From Cristatella mucedo (lineage: Eukaryota > Bryozoa > Phylactolaemata > Cristatellidae), in the NCBI GenBank assembly GCA_009760855.2, contig WPIO01000402.1, positions 1 to 58,571 of the forward strand: 58,571 nucleotides of DNA, given 5' to 3'. Position 1 is the stretch's first letter, and the number at the start of each line of letters is the position of its first letter. The notes under the pieces were generated by a model, which was not told where the DNA came from, ran no database searches, and saw nothing but the letters and a program-made list of their open reading frames with translations. Both the position numbers and the translations under genes were made by a program. This document shows positions 1-12,173 of the stretch, piece by piece.

Positions 1-165
1 GAATTGGGAAGCGAGTTCCACAGTCATAGGACCTGACAGAGCTAAAGCTTCTGTCGCCAACTGTCTGTAAGCGAGGGAGATGGAGGGACTAGCTTAAGTG
101 TAATTGTCCAACACAGGACCTTGAGTGGGGCGCGATCAGGCTGAACAATATTTGCAGCAGTTCGC
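1..165 (-). mobile_element. LINE family B 3' fragment, cut by window edge
   Basis: On the minus strand this matches the end of the family B RT ORF and its 3' flank. It aligns with 48843-49000 and with the complement of 18150-18270, sharing the 'aaagcttctgtcgccaac' block that encodes the conserved 'VGDRSFS' peptide. It is degenerate, has no open frame, and continues beyond the window start. No function is expected. Confidence 0.7.
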
Positions 166-1123
166 TAGTCATGAAGCTTCTCGTTCCGAATTTGCATTTT
201 CAATTTCAAGCACCGATAGGCTTCCAGCTGAGAGTCGGCATTAATGTCAGGTCACATTCATCGAAGAACAGCTGCTCATGCCACATCTTCGCTTCACCTA
301 ACCCGCTGCGCCGTTGTGCCGCAATCGCACGCATTACCAAAGGTCGCGTGTGATTACCAACAAATATTCCGCCATAAAAGCGAATTATAGAGCCGTTGTC
401 TGAATGCAATGCTAGCCACAATCGGCAATTTGCTGTCACACTCTCCGTGCCATTCCCATTCTTTGCACTCTTTCTGCAATTTTAAAACCACTTGGAGACA
501 AGGGGGATCTGACGTGCTTCTGAGCCGCACATAGGCGCTATGCGAGGGCTCCCTGTGAGACATCCCATAACCCTATCTATGGAGAAGAAGTATACCGCCC
601 AATCGCCAGCGCCAAGTTGAAGAGTAATCAGTACATATTTATAACATCTAGCTAGGTAACAATTGGTTAGAGGGGTATCCACAAGAACTAAAGAAGCTAT
701 TATTGCTCATGGCACATTAAAAGGCAGCACGTGCCTATAGACAAGTACAGGCCTAGCTGCTCATAACATTGCAAGCCCAACTACGAAGTGGAATGACGAA
801 AACTGGTTATGCCTGAGCCCGAAATTGCGTTCTTTAAATGCCAGTGACGCTCCAGTCGAGACTGTGAGGCGCCCAGGAGGAATTGGATGATCGATTGAAT
901 ATCAAACAGATGCCACGCGACAAGATCGAGTGTGCTAAAAACAAGCAGAGATGCGCACCCATGTCTGCATTCTCAGCGAGGTCGTTGTCGTAAACCCGAA
1001 GGACTGCTGAGTCCTATGGACATGTAACGGAGAACAAAACCAGACTGGAACCACTATTCAGGTTGGAAGTGTCAATATGTGAAGGGACAAAGCACTCATC
1101 CGAACGACTTTTTGGTATTCTAT
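166..1123. other. no recognisable feature
   Basis: Short ORFs occur on both strands, but none has a recognisable motif, splice context or similarity to the repeats elsewhere in the window. I see nothing to annotate here. Confidence 0.5.
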
Positions 1124-1370
1124 GAAATATGGTGGTATCCGTCAGGGATCCATGCTAGGTCCCGTGGTCTCTTCAGCGGTGTATAATCGCCCTCTTGCCG
1201 ATGTGATTGCCCAGCCACAATCTAGGCTTGACACGTCTATGCGGATGACATTCAGTTGTACCTTTGCTTTGATCTCTCCCAGCCCTTCAAACACGTTGGA
1301 ATTATCTCAACTCCCCTGCTGCATATATCGAGGACTCATTCCCCACATGGAGGCAACAAATCTTCTTAAA
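1124..1370 (+). mobile_element. LINE family A RT fragment
   Basis: The translation gives degenerate RT motifs: YGGIRQGSMLGPV in place of [12 protein letters not shown], then PLADVIAQ and a broken YADD region. The fragment runs to the 'aatcttcttaaa' block equivalent to 'LKLNDDKT'. There it is interrupted by the (ATT)n tail of the next, oppositely oriented copy, which suggests that the later copy inserted here. Confidence 0.75.
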
Positions 1371-2405
1371 TTAATAATAATAATAATAATATTGCACTTG
1401 ATAAAGCGCCCTCGGAGTAAACTTAATCTCTTTCTAGGCGCTTTACATTTGCTGCAAAGTGATACGCAATAAGAATAGTAAGTAAAATCAGGCTTGAAAA
1501 AAAACAAACAAAATGAATAACATGGTTAGGGGTTACATGACTGGGTCAGCATGCAAATGTGGTTAGTGGCAGCATGAACAGTGTCAGCACGCATAAGCAC
1601 ATCGAGGACGAATCACAAGGACCCACTAAATGCTGTCCTAATAGGTATTGTTTTTTAAAAGTCTTTTAAATGTGGTCAGATCAGGGGATGTTCCGACAGG
1701 TCGGGAGGCAGTTCCAGGCTTTGGGAGCATACGAGCTAAATGCACGGTCTCCAAAGGATTTAAGGTTTGTACGAGGTATTTCCAGACTGTTGGATTCCGA
1801 AAGCGAGTGGTACGATGCTTTGCCTGATGGGTAGTATATCTGAAAGATAGGCTGGAGCATAGAATGAAGAGACCTAAAAGTGAAGCACACAACCTTGAAG
1901 TCAATCTGTTGCTTGACTAGTAGCCAGTGCAGGTCGGCGAGAAGTGGAGTAATGTGGCAACTGCAACGCTCACGACAGACAAGCCTAGCTGCGGAGTTTT
2001 GCACCAGCTGCAATCACCTGATCGCACATGCTGGTAGGCCAGTAAGCAGTGAGTTGCAGAAGTCGAGACGAGATGTCACGAATGCATGGACCAACTTGGA
2101 CGTGGTATCCTTATCTGAACAAGCTCTAATTTTAGCAATGTTATGAAGCTGAAAATAGGCAGATTTGACTGTGGAGCTGATGTGGTCGTCTAACGAGAGG
2201 TCGCTTCTGAATATGACACCTAGATTTCGAGCTGATTCAACTGGAGATATGATGGCAGAGCCAATTTTGAAAGTCAGCCTTTCCAATTTTTGAATAACAC
2301 TAGGTGTTGCCCATAACTAGTAAGTTAGTTTATCATCGTTTAGGTTTTAGAAAATTTGCTGCCATCCATGATCGGATGTCATCAAATGCATGCAGCAAGC
2401 AAATT
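1371..2405 (-). mobile_element. LINE family A, 3' half, minus strand
   Basis: Read on the minus strand this runs from the end of the RT domain (LERLTFKIGSA, ARNLGVIFRSDLSLDDHIS) through the C-terminal region (RLVCRERCSCHITPLLADLHW, in a different frame) to the 3' UTR and the (ATT)n tail at 1371-1390. Frameshifts separate the ORFs, so it is a pseudogene. Its 5' truncation point abuts that of a plus-strand copy at 2411, producing a head-to-head pair. Confidence 0.85.
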
Positions 2406-2410
2406 CAAGC

Positions 2411-3290
2411 TATGATTAAAACTAATTTACTAGTTATAGGCATACCAAGTGTGCTTCAGAAATAGGAAAGGCTAACGCTGAAAATCGGCTCTGCCAGCCA
2501 TATCCACCTGTTGAATCTGCACGAAATCTAGGTGTCAAATGTCCCAAAGGGACTTTTCCGTTAGACGAACCACATTCAGCTCCACAATCAAGTCTGCCTA
2601 CTTTCAGCTACATAACATTGCTAAAATCAGGCTTGTTTAGACAGGGATACCACATCCTAAGCTGGTCCATGCGCACTTGGTGAGATTCCGTCTTGACTTT
2701 CTGTAACTCGCTGCTCTTGCTGGTCTAACGGCCCTGAGTATTAAGGCCCGTATAGCATAATGTGCAAAAACTCTCGCGACTAAAGCTTGTCTGCCGTGAG
2801 CGTCGCAGTTGCCACATCGTACCAATTCTCGCCGACCTGCATGGACTACCAGTCTAGCAACGGTCGACTTCAAGGTTTCGACGCTCACTTTTTAGGTCCC
2901 TTTTCTCTTTTGGCTCCAGCCTATCTCTTAGATCTATATCCCCCCACCAGGCTTAGCATCCGACCACCAGCTTTTCGGAAATCCAGCAGTCTAACCTATA
3001 CCTTGTAGGAAAACCTCAAATCCTTTGAAGACCGTGCCTTTAGCTTTCGCAATGATCTTAAAACCTGGAACTCACTACCGTTTTGCGTCATGAAATCCTC
3101 TGACTTAACCTTTTTAAAAAAGAAATTTAAAACGCACCTACTTATGACAGCATCTAGTGGGTCTTCTGTGATTCGTCCTTTATGTGCCTATGCATGCTTA
3201 CACTGTTGCATGTTGCCGCTAACCACACTTGCACGCTGAACCCTGTGGGCATGTCACACGTAATAACGTTATTCTTTGTTGCTTATCAAA
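2411..3290 (+). mobile_element. LINE family A, 3' half, plus strand
   Basis: This begins at the 'aaaactaatttactagtta' block (the NLLVMGK peptide in better copies). It continues through the C-terminal domain to the 3' UTR ('cactgttgcatg...gcttatcaaa') and lacks the final hairpin and (ATT)n tail. It is heavily mutated. It forms a large imperfect palindrome with 1371-2405. Confidence 0.8.
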
Positions 3291-3318
3291 CACAATACCA
3301 TTCGCCGGTTGTAGGAAC

Positions 3319-3445
3319 GTCCCCCCCCCCCCCGGACGTTTCACCCCCCCCGACATTCCCCCCCCCCCCCCCCCCCCGGCGGACCCTAGGGGACATTTCC
3401 CCTTCAGGATATCCCTACGCCCCCCCCCCCGGGTAGGACATTCCC
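3319..3445 (+). repeat. C-rich low-complexity tract
   Basis: Several runs of 7 to about 20 C are separated by short 'ggacatttcccc'-like units. The G-rich complement could form G-quadruplexes. The proline- and glycine-rich reading frames here are artefacts of composition. Confidence 0.85.
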
Positions 3446-3483
3446 CCTTGGTTGATGAATGTACAACTAAGAATACAGATATC

Positions 3484-3591
3484 CAATAAATAAATAAATA
3501 AATGAATAATAAATAAATGTAATAAATAAATAAATAAATTAAATGGGGAGAAATAGCGGAAAATAAATAAATAAATAACTCATATAAAATG

Positions 3592-3622
<31 letters not shown>

Positions 3623-3632
3623 AAATAATCAA
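3484..3632 (+). repeat. (AATA)n microsatellite
   Basis: An imperfect AATA/AAAT tetranucleotide repeat, interrupted at about 3540-3570. The 144-residue minus-strand frame across it is Tyr/Ile/Leu-rich composition only. Confidence 0.9.
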
Positions 3633-3739
3633 TAGAATATATATCTTATGCAATCACATGAAGTTCATGCTCTATTAAAATAAAATCAGTGGCTAAGATA
3701 ATTAGAGGAAATGAATGGATTGGAAGGATGGTTTCTAAT

Positions 3740-5870
3740 GGAGCGAAACGGCGGCGGTGGCTGCGGCGGCGGCGAGCATTTATGCAAGTTTTTTGGTGCC
3801 GCTGAAGTTCGGTCGCCCGCTCGACGCGCCAGGCACGTGAATGTACCCGTTTAAAGTGGGCTCGCGCTACGGCGTGCCGCGCGTTCCTGCAAATGAGCGC
3901 TAAGGCCTCCCAAGGTCTCTGAGTATAAACTCGAACCTCAAGAGATCTAGTTATGCCCTAATACGCACTAATTACAGCGCGGAATACGAGAAGGGTAGAT
4001 TTAGGCGGCGGAGGCAAACAGCCCACGCTAACCCTAAACCCTAAGCCTAAAACCCTTAACCCTAAACCCTAAATTTTCCGGTCAGCGGCGCCCTCAGTTT
4101 AGCCGTCGATGTGTAGCTGCGAAAGCATTAGTGGCCCGGTGCTCTACCCATGGACCATGCAATGCAGTGCTGTAGTGCGGTTAAAACACAGGCGGCCACA
4201 ACTGGCCGCCGATAGCGACCATTTATTGTGGAACGCGGTCAGGTAGCAGCTACGCGCCGGCGGGGCAGCGCTTTAAGAGAGGCGCGCACCGGTCTGACAG
4301 TGTAACTACGCGAATTCGTTTCCGAGACCAGGTATAATAATTCTCCCGAATGCCAGCGATCGCTAGCGACGGTCCCGCCCCAAAGGCGGGATCTCTACAG
4401 CACAACGAGATACGAGCAGCTGACTGACATCTCGTGCTCTCGAAGCGTAGTCTGTCGCATGAGCTATTGAAACTCATTCTCTGCCCCTCTGAACTCCCGA
4501 ACTCGTGCGTAGCAGTTATTCTCTCGGACCCAACGCGTTGTGGCCATTCTTAGCTCATTCATTTCCGCCTGTAGCCTATTGGATGGCTCCCGCGCCAGCT
4601 TACCAGCATATAAATTTTTGTTTAATGCAGCGTATTAGTCGGTCCACATTCTTCTGATCGCGTCGTCTACCCAAAGCTCCAATCTAACCCAAACTGATCT
4701 TGCTGTCGGCATTACCCCCCGCCCGCTCCGCTCGTGGTAAACTAATAGCTCCCCTACCCGGGCTTCGCTTGCCTAGATCTGCCTGCCACGGGTTGCTCCA
4801 TACCTAAACCTGCTAAAGCAAGGGCTACCATCGCGGCTGACCTGTGAGCTGGCCCTGTACAGATGCATACAGCCTCTGACTGATTCTACAGCACAGATGA
4901 GAATTTATCGAGAGAAGAAAACTGCCGTCATTTTTTGAGACGACCGCCTCCTAGAGTAGCCCGGGACATAAAAGATGATTTTGATATTCAAATAAGATAT
5001 ACTAAATGTTGTTATATATGAGAAATACTCGCGAAGTCGCTAGCGCAGCATGGCACAGCAGCGTCAGCATATGCGGCTGTCTAGTCTTCTGCCAGATCAG
5101 GCGGCGCTCACCAGCCGGACTAGCTACCGTACAATGTCCTCTGCACGATGTGCGCGTGTCCTCGATTTCCGCCCGCTCGCGGTTAATCGCGAAGGCGGGG
5201 GCGAGTAAGCAACAGCGGTTAGCTGCAGCGACAAGCATCGGCCTAGGGCTGATATGGGCATCAGGGTCGTTACCGGGCGGGGTCAACTCAATCAGCCAGC
5301 CCCTGGCTGGCAGACCCCATCACTTCCGGCTAACAACCAGCTGCCGAGGCGCGCTCATGCTAGCCGGCCCATTCGACCTTGGATCGCGAGACAGTCGGAA
5401 CGTTGGCGGGGATTTCAACGCGCCGCCGCGCTTCGCCACGCTCGGAGCTCCGATCAGGCCGCCCTTGCCCTCGATCGACTGTCGCCGCGCGCCTCGGTAA
5501 AGTCGCGTGTTGCAGTGGATGAGCTCCGCTGCTGCTGTTTAGCCCTCGATACGGGCCGCTGCGGCCGCTGCTAGCGGCTTTGGCTAGCGCGTTCGACGCC
5601 GGCCCTTCGCAAGCTGTCCCTTCGCGGCTGGGTGCGAGGGTTGGGTTGGAGGTGCGGCTGGTGAGCTTGCCTCAGAGCTCATCGTGGGCGTCGTCGTAGG
5701 AGGGGGAGGGGGCGGCGCTCGCTCCAATACGCCGGCCGCTGTATCCGTGCGTCGCCCACGTCCGCCGCCAGCCCGCCAGCGTTAGGGATAAGAGATCCAG
5801 GCGTTCGGCTGGCTACCTTTGCGTCTTAGCCAACGATAAAGGCGCTCGAACCTCAAAAACCATCAAAGTC
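3740..5870. other. GC- and CpG-rich region without a supported gene
   Basis: CpG density is visibly higher than in the flanks, especially at 5040-5800, and overlapping open frames occur in several phases. None shows a domain, a convincing splice site pair or a homologous peptide. A CpG-island promoter or an unrecognised GC-rich repeat are both possible. Confidence 0.3.
4028..4074 (+). repeat. interstitial telomere-like repeat
   Basis: About six degenerate units of CCCTAA/CCCTAAA, including 'aaccctaaaccctaag' and 'ccctaaaccctaaa'. The extra A in most units resembles the TTTAGGG type rather than the usual animal TTAGGG, but the run is short and imperfect. Confidence 0.6.
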
Positions 5871-5894
5871 TCGGTACCGATTCCGTGCATTCGG

Positions 5895-5965
5895 GCGTAT
5901 ATAAATAAAAGTATATAAATCATTTGTATAGACCCCTTGAGAGAACTTAACCTCTATCCAGGCGC
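5895..5965 (-). mobile_element. SINE-1-like or LINE tail fragment
   Basis: The string 'tttgtatagaccccttgagagaacttaacctctatccagg' resembles the complement of the SINE-1/LINE A 3' tail at 18850-18890. No tRNA-like head follows. Confidence 0.4.
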
Positions 5966-5982
5966 TGCGCACGTGTGCGGCA

Positions 5983-6583
5983 CGTTTGTCCATGCATTTG
6001 TGACATCCGGTCTTGACTTTGTAACTCACTGCTTGCTGGTCTATCGGCCTCCGAACTCAGTCGCTTACAGCTGTTGAAAAGCTCTGCGGCTAAGCTTGTC
6101 TGTCGTGAGCGTCGCAGTTGCTGCATCTCGCCACTTCTTGCCGACCTGAAGTGGCTCACAGGCAAGCAATCAACTTCAAGGTTTTGTCACTCACTTTTAG
6201 GTCCCTTTATTTTTTGGCTCCAGCCTACCTATCAGATCTACTCCCCTACCAGGCTTAGCATCGTACCAACTGCTTTTCGGAATTTAACCATTTACCTATA
6301 CCTCGTACAAATCTGAGAAATCCTTTGGAGACCATGCCTTTAGTTCGTATGCTCGGAAAGTCTGGAACTCACTACCGACTTGACTCACAACATCTTCTGA
6401 CTTGTCTACATTTAAGAAGAAACAAAAACTCATTTATTTATCGCAGCATGTAGTAGGTCCCTGTGGTTCGACCCTTATGTGCTTATGTGTGCTGACAGTG
6501 TGCAAGCTGCCACTAACCCAAAACTTGCATGCTGACTCTGTGCATGTTATATAACCATGTTATTCTTGTTTTTTATTGAGCAT
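5983..6583 (+). mobile_element. LINE family A C-terminal fragment
   Basis: This starts at the 'gtccatgcatttgtgacatc' block (VHAFVTSRLDF in intact copies). It contains degenerate RLVCRER, PLLADLKW and KQ peptides, then the 3' UTR up to 'ttattgagcat'. It is 5' truncated, lacks the terminal hairpin, and has stops and frameshifts. Confidence 0.8.
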
Positions 6584-7941
6584 ATTACCGCTAACCATTG
6601 CTGTAAAGGTGCCTGCCAGCCCAGAGTGGTCCTATTTGTGCTCTTCTCGAATTTGAGTTCGACACTATCGAGTGCCTGTGCACTGCATCTGCACAGCTTA
6701 GCATTTGCTGCACTGCTTTGCATTTGCTAGAATTCTGTTTCATTTCGGTCAGCCCACGTTGTTTTTTCTTTATGTTTGATTATGATTTTGACTCAATTGT
6801 TATGATTATCTTTGACATTCGAGATTCCTCACTGCTTGAAATGGGATGGGGTGCTCCTTGCGTTTTTCCTCTTTGCTTTTGCCAGAAGCAGATTGTCGGG
6901 TCTAAAAATTGATTGGACTTCGGCCGTAGCTGCTCGATGCATTCACATGGCAAGGCTCTGTTATTCCTCTGTATGCTGCCAGCATCTGCTTTGTAGTGGT
7001 TATGCTGGTTGGCTTGCTGACGACTCATGACATACGTTCTAATATTACGCGCAACGTCCTTGCAGCTCCCCGTCAACCTGCTCCAGTCATGCTGGTAATG
7101 CCTGGATAGTGGGATGCATGCACTCGAGGGAGGAAAAGGCAATCAATAGTAGTAAGCAGACGTTGTGATCTGCCACTGTTTTCCCCAGTGACGTAGAGTG
7201 AGGACTTACTTCGACTCCTTTAGCAGCTGCCGATAGTTCAGCTGAATGAACTTGGCACCTGGTTTGTGAACAGCTCGTTTAGCAAAACTTGGTCAGTCCG
7301 TGATTCCTATCAAATGGAACATACTCTCTCCACCAAAAGTTATAGTTAAGCTGCTCGGCAGACAAATCTTTCATTGGTCATGCAACTGTTTCATCGATCG
7401 TAGTGTTGCTAGTACTTTTTTTTTATACGAAAGCCAGCCACGTGGCCCTTGGACAACTGACTCATTACCGGCTGATTAATAAGGATGTTGCTCAAAGTCG
7501 CCCATCACACCGAATAGCAAGGCTTTTTCCACTGCACTGACTTAAAATATTGTGGTCAACGATGCCAGGACTGCTATAAGTGCTCCAGAACCTGTGCCAG
7601 AAAAAGAGAGCCCCTAACTATGATTCTGCCATTGTGCTGAATTTCTCTCCGCGTGTGCATTCATCTCTGTATTCTATGTAGCCTTTTCTTCAGCTTACGT
7701 GAACATAGCATGTGGTGTGAATGAAGAATTTAGATTTGCTTTCGTCTATCCGATAAACGTACTGCTACAATTGTTAAGTCTAGAGGGGAGTGGCATTTTG
7801 CCCACTGAAGCCTTTCAGCTTTATGGTGCCTACTCAGCCAGGGTGCTTTCTCGGCCACTCGCTGGATTATGCATCATTTGAAAGTCGGCACCTCACCGTT
7901 TGCCCGCAACTTTTGGTTGCTGTCGCTGCTAGCAGCGACTG
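6584..7941. other. no recognisable feature
   Basis: Unique-looking sequence. Short ORFs only, with no motif, repeat or splice structure that I recognise. Confidence 0.4.
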
Positions 7942-8207
7942 TAATAATAATAATAATGATGCACTTGATAAAGCGCCCTCTGAGAACTCAATCTCTCTCT
8001 ATGTGCTTTACATTTGCTGCAAAGGGAAATGCAATTGGATGGTGAGTAATATCATGCTTGATAAACAAACAAAATGAATAGCATGGTTAGGGGTGACATG
8101 CACAGGGTCAGCATGCAAATGTGGTTAGTGGCAGCATGCACAGTGTCAGCACGCATAAGTACATCAAGGACGAATCACAGGGACCCACTAAATGCTGTCC
8201 TAAATAG
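7942..8207 (-). mobile_element. LINE family A 3' UTR and tail
   Basis: On the minus strand this is the terminal 265 bp of family A: the 'atttagtgggtccctgtg' block, the 'catttgcatgctgaccctg' block, the terminal hairpin and the (ATT)n tail at 7942-7956. It is a 5'-truncated insertion with no coding content. Confidence 0.9.
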
Positions 8208-9276
8208 ACTGTGCCAGCCTTCTCATCACCCTGTGCTGCCTTAACAAATGTAATATTAGTAAGTATGATCGTTGTCATCGTCGTTACTTTTCCTATGTCG
8301 TTTTCATAGCACCCTAGGGAGAACTCTATCTCTTTCGCAAGCTATACAACTAGCTTCAAGAAACCAATACGAAAGGTTGTTACATGCACAGTATCAAGCC
8401 TGCCAACGCTAACAACTACCAAGCTTAGTGAGGCTGCTAAATCACACCTGCTAATAAGACTGACGGCTAGTAATGTGTCCTGAATTATGCAAGGGTGCAC
8501 AAACGAAAAGAACACTGGAGCAAACGAAAAAAAAAAAGCAGAAAAATGTCACTGGGGCCAGAGGAAAGCGGCAGAAACCGGACCAGATGCTAGCTGAGAC
8601 TTACAAGGTCATAGCAGGGAGAGCGTGTTGGCAGAAGCAAGTTTCAGACTTTTGGGTGAAATCGAGCATGAAGACTCGATTTCACCGAAAGAAATCAATT
8701 AGTAGGACTGGTGGCAAGATGACCATATTTTTTAATGTGGTTTAGGAATAATACACGTAGATTAATGGTCGATGTAACCTGTGTAATGCTATCTGAACTA
8801 ATCTTGAGGGTTAGGTCATCATAGTGTTTTAAGTAGTGCTTGGTTTATCACAACTATTAGGTTGGTCTTATGTTCGTTGCATTATTATCGACAGGCCCTT
8901 CTAGCCGCTCGATTTACTTGTCTGGAGGCTTGGTGTCATGTTTGCACAGGCTGTGCTGAGTCCACGGAGCCTGGAGTCTTGGTATGTTAATTGGAAGTAG
9001 ACGAGGGATCTTCGTGTTGCTTCAGCGGCGTTTGCTCGGCGCTGGCAGAATACCTTAAACAAAGTCTCCAGACTCCTGAGCCTGCCTTCGGTGTGATGAT
9101 GTCTCACCAGTTGTCCACTTGACCAGGGAGGGAAATCAAATAGGCCAGAAGGCCGTAAACATATGACTGCCTTGACAAAACTCATAAGGCATGATTCCGA
9201 ATAGGCACTGATATTTAAAAAAAAAATTATTTGGTTTGCACCTTGAAAGTGGTCGCTTTTGACCATTAGGTGTACG
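8208..9276. other. no supported gene
   Basis: A weak resemblance to a LINE/SINE tail complement exists at about 8310-8345 ('caccctagggagaactctatctc'). Otherwise I see nothing I can support. Confidence 0.35.
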
Positions 9277-9358
9277 TAATAATAATAACACATTTGATAA
9301 AGCACCATGAGAGAACCCAATCTCTTTCTAGGCACTTTACATTTGCTGCAAAGGAAGC
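9277..9358 (-). mobile_element. LINE family A tail-only insertion
   Basis: Only the last 80 bp of family A is present: the terminal hairpin complement ('agcaccatgagagaaccc...ggcactttacattt') and a short (ATT)n at 9277-9289. It is extremely 5' truncated. Confidence 0.8.
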
Positions 9359-10099
9359 AAGATCTACCTTATCTTAAACATGCCAGTATGGCTCCACATG
9401 GTGCTTCCTTTGCTAAGGATGTTATCCCTGAGCCGTCAGGCAATTTGCGGCTGCCAACATCTGAAAATAGGGACTCTCCTGGGGTGCTCAAATACATATG
9501 GCCCCGTATGTATCTATCGATCCATCTACTAGACTTTATCGAAAAATTCACACGCCCTAGGAATCAAAACTAATTCTCAAATAGAGTGAAGTTTTACCAA
9601 ATTGATTAAGGAAATTGAAGGCAGGATTATGATGAGAAAGCCTATAGCTGACCCTCTCGATGTGCTTGCTCTATCTTTACAAATCCTTTATCTGCATACA
9701 AATTAGTCAAACTGGCAATGCCTTGCTGGGGATGATGCATGATTTAGCTTATGTGTACGAGCCCGACGTGTTCATGCTTATGGTAATGCAGAAGTTGTTG
9801 CATTCCCTCCCAAACGACATAACAAACTGGACTTGCATCGGTGCTGCCATAGAAACTCGTGATTGTATACATTGCAAATTTATTCTGTTGAGGAAGTTGG
9901 TTTTATTTTACATTTGATATTAATCTAATAACCGCACGTTAAATGTCCTCCCTTGCAGCACATATTGCTCACACATAAATGTGGGTGAGTGAAGATTAAA
10001 CCAACTTTGCTCCATAGATTAGTCCACCTATTTTAAGCTGCGAACCTTGGCGAAAATTTGGGGACCTTTTAGAAATGAATTACATCGTAGCCAAGTTAC
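9359..10099. other. no recognisable feature
   Basis: An 85-codon open frame at 9660-9917 shows no recognisable motif, and its codon composition looks random. Nothing else is supported. Confidence 0.35.
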
Positions 10100-10735
10100 A
10101 GCAGCCATGCACTTGTGACGTCCTACCCAGACTTCTGTATCTCTTCAGCTCTCAGGTCTTCCTGCTTGTGTAAGAACACACTTACAGTTGATGCAACACG
10201 TTTAGGCTTGTCTTTCATGAGCATCTCAGTTGCCGAATCACTTCTCTTCTTACCGACCTGCACTGACGGTAGCGCATTGACTTCGAGGTTTTGCCATTCA
10301 CATTCTCAACGTTTCTCTATACTCTCTCTCTCTCTCTCTCTCTCTCTGCTGTAAATCTATATTTGGAAGAATTCCTGATCAGGCTTCGCATCGTAGCACC
10401 AGCTGTTCTGACTCAAGTCGTGTAGTTGTTTCTCTAATCAACCTGAAATCCCGTCGAAACCGGGCATTTAGTTCGTATGCTCTCAAAAGCCAAGAACTGT
10501 ATCCAAACTGGCATCACGGCGTTCACCCTGACGTGATGACGCTCACAGTGTAGCTAAAAATGCACCAGTTCATCTTAGCGTTTGCTAGGTCTACACAAGT
10601 TATCTTTTATATGCTTACGGTTGGTTGCTCCCCTGGTTATCACTTAAAAAATTGGCATGCTTCCTTTATAGCATGTGTGAAGTGCCTTGAAAGAGATTTA
10701 GTTCTCTATCGGTGCTTTATTTTAGTATAACATTT
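10100..10735 (+). mobile_element. LINE family A C-terminal fragment, old
   Basis: Highly diverged. It starts at the block equivalent to 'VHAFVTSRLDF', passes 'gtctttcatgagcatctcagttgcc' (RLVCRER region) and ends in a decayed terminal hairpin ('gtgccttgaaagagatttagttctctatcggtgctttat'). A (CT)n run at 10319-10347 lies inside. This is among the older copies in the window. Confidence 0.65.
10319..10347 (+). repeat. (CT)n microsatellite
   Basis: About 14 CT units, inside a decayed LINE A copy. Confidence 0.95.
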
Positions 10736-10875
10736 AAGAATGATTATTATTAGTACAACAACATGCATCGGGATGCTCCCGATCACTCTACTCCAAGCTG
10801 CTCCAACCTTTGCAAGCCAAGCTCTCCCAGTGAGGCTGCGGTCCACAGCAAGTGTCCACGTTCTACTGCTTGCTC

Positions 10876-10962
10876 TCTGCCTAATATATCTGCCTAATAT
10901 TTATCTGCCTAATATATCTGCCTAATCTGCCTAATATATGCCTAATAATATCTCTGCCTAAT
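10876..10962 (+). repeat. short tandem repeat, TCTGCCTAATAT-like
   Basis: At least six imperfect copies of a 10-17 bp unit built on 'ctgcctaatat', directly before the 5' end of a LINE A copy. Confidence 0.85.
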
Positions 10963-11133
10963 CTTGGCTTCGTCGGCAAGTCAAGCAGGCTTGTAAATTG
11001 CTTGTTTCTGATTGCTGGTTACTCTCTTGCCTCTGACTCGAGAGCCTCCTAAGACCGCAGATACAGTAATTCCCCCCAAGAGCCAGTTCACTTTTATAAC
11101 TTATCTGACGCTTACAGCACCGATTTTCGTGCA

Positions 11134-11541
11134 TTGACTGATTCATTGTCTCTTGTGGCTCATGTGCATGGCCCTACTCACATCAAGGGTCACACACTCG
11201 ACCAGATTTTCTCATACAACTGCACTTTGTCATCACCAATTATCCCCAAATCCTGCTTATCTGACCACACACAGATCTCATTCAATCTACAGTGTGTGCC
11301 CACCTCCTCCTCTAAAATAACCTGTGAATCGCGAAACCTCAAGACCCTTGACATCGATGCTGTCCTTGCTAGAATATCTGCTTCACCTGTGCTGCTCAGT
11401 CCTCCCTCTGATCTGACATCATTGGTAGATAGCTACAACACGACACTAGCTGACACCCTCGACAAGTTTGCACCTCTGACAAAGCTCACTGTGTACCCCT
11501 GCCCCCCACTCAGACAGCCTATGGTTTACCACAGACATTAA
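11134..11541 (+). pseudogene. LINE A endonuclease C-terminal fragment
   Basis: An open frame of 135 codons within the 10974 LINE copy. The GHTLDQIF and SDH motifs are characteristic of the last blocks of APE-type endonucleases of non-LTR elements, where SDH contains the catalytic His. The upstream blocks (TETW, GDFN) are missing because the copy is truncated, so it cannot be active. Confidence 0.8.
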
Positions 11542-12173
11542 ACTAGCCAGGTCTACTAAGCCAAAGCTTGAAAAAGCAAACAAAGATCTGGACTGACTGT
11601 CCATCGACAGGCATATGAAGACTATTGTAGGTCCTACCAATCGATCCTAGCAAAGGCCAAGTCTAGCTTCTATAGAAACATTGTTGAATCACAGATTCAC
11701 AATCCAATCCAAAAATGCTGATGTCGACGATAAACCATCTCCTCAACTGCTCCCAGATTAGCTCCTTACCTGATGATCCTTGTAATCATCTAGCCGATCA
11801 CTTCTCTTGATTCTTCGTGCAGAAAATACACAAGATCAGGGAATCCATCCCTGCGATGACAACATCCCCACTAGAATGCTGCTCCCTGATTCCTGGCTGC
11901 ACCTCAATGACTGCATTTAAGCAGGTCACTAGTGATCTAGTCCTGAAGTTGGTATCTCAATCAAAGAAGACAACAAGTCCTTGTTACCCTATTCCCACTG
12001 TCCTGCTCATGCCTTGCTTTGATCTGCTGCTGCCATGCATAACTAACATCATTAATATGTCATTAGCCTCAGGTCATGTTCCAGTACCTTTCAAAAAAGC
12101 TGTAGTCAGGCCACTTCTCAAGAAAGCTACACTAGACCTAGAGAACTTAAGCAACTACCGCTCTGTCTCCCTT

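Noticed and set aside
3219-3653. 144-codon minus-strand frame, Tyr/Ile-rich with a Gly tail
   Set aside because: Translated (AATA)n and poly-G sequence only.
5006-5500. 164-codon frame in the CpG-rich block
   Set aside because: No domain, and the opposite strand is also open. GC composition explains the openness.
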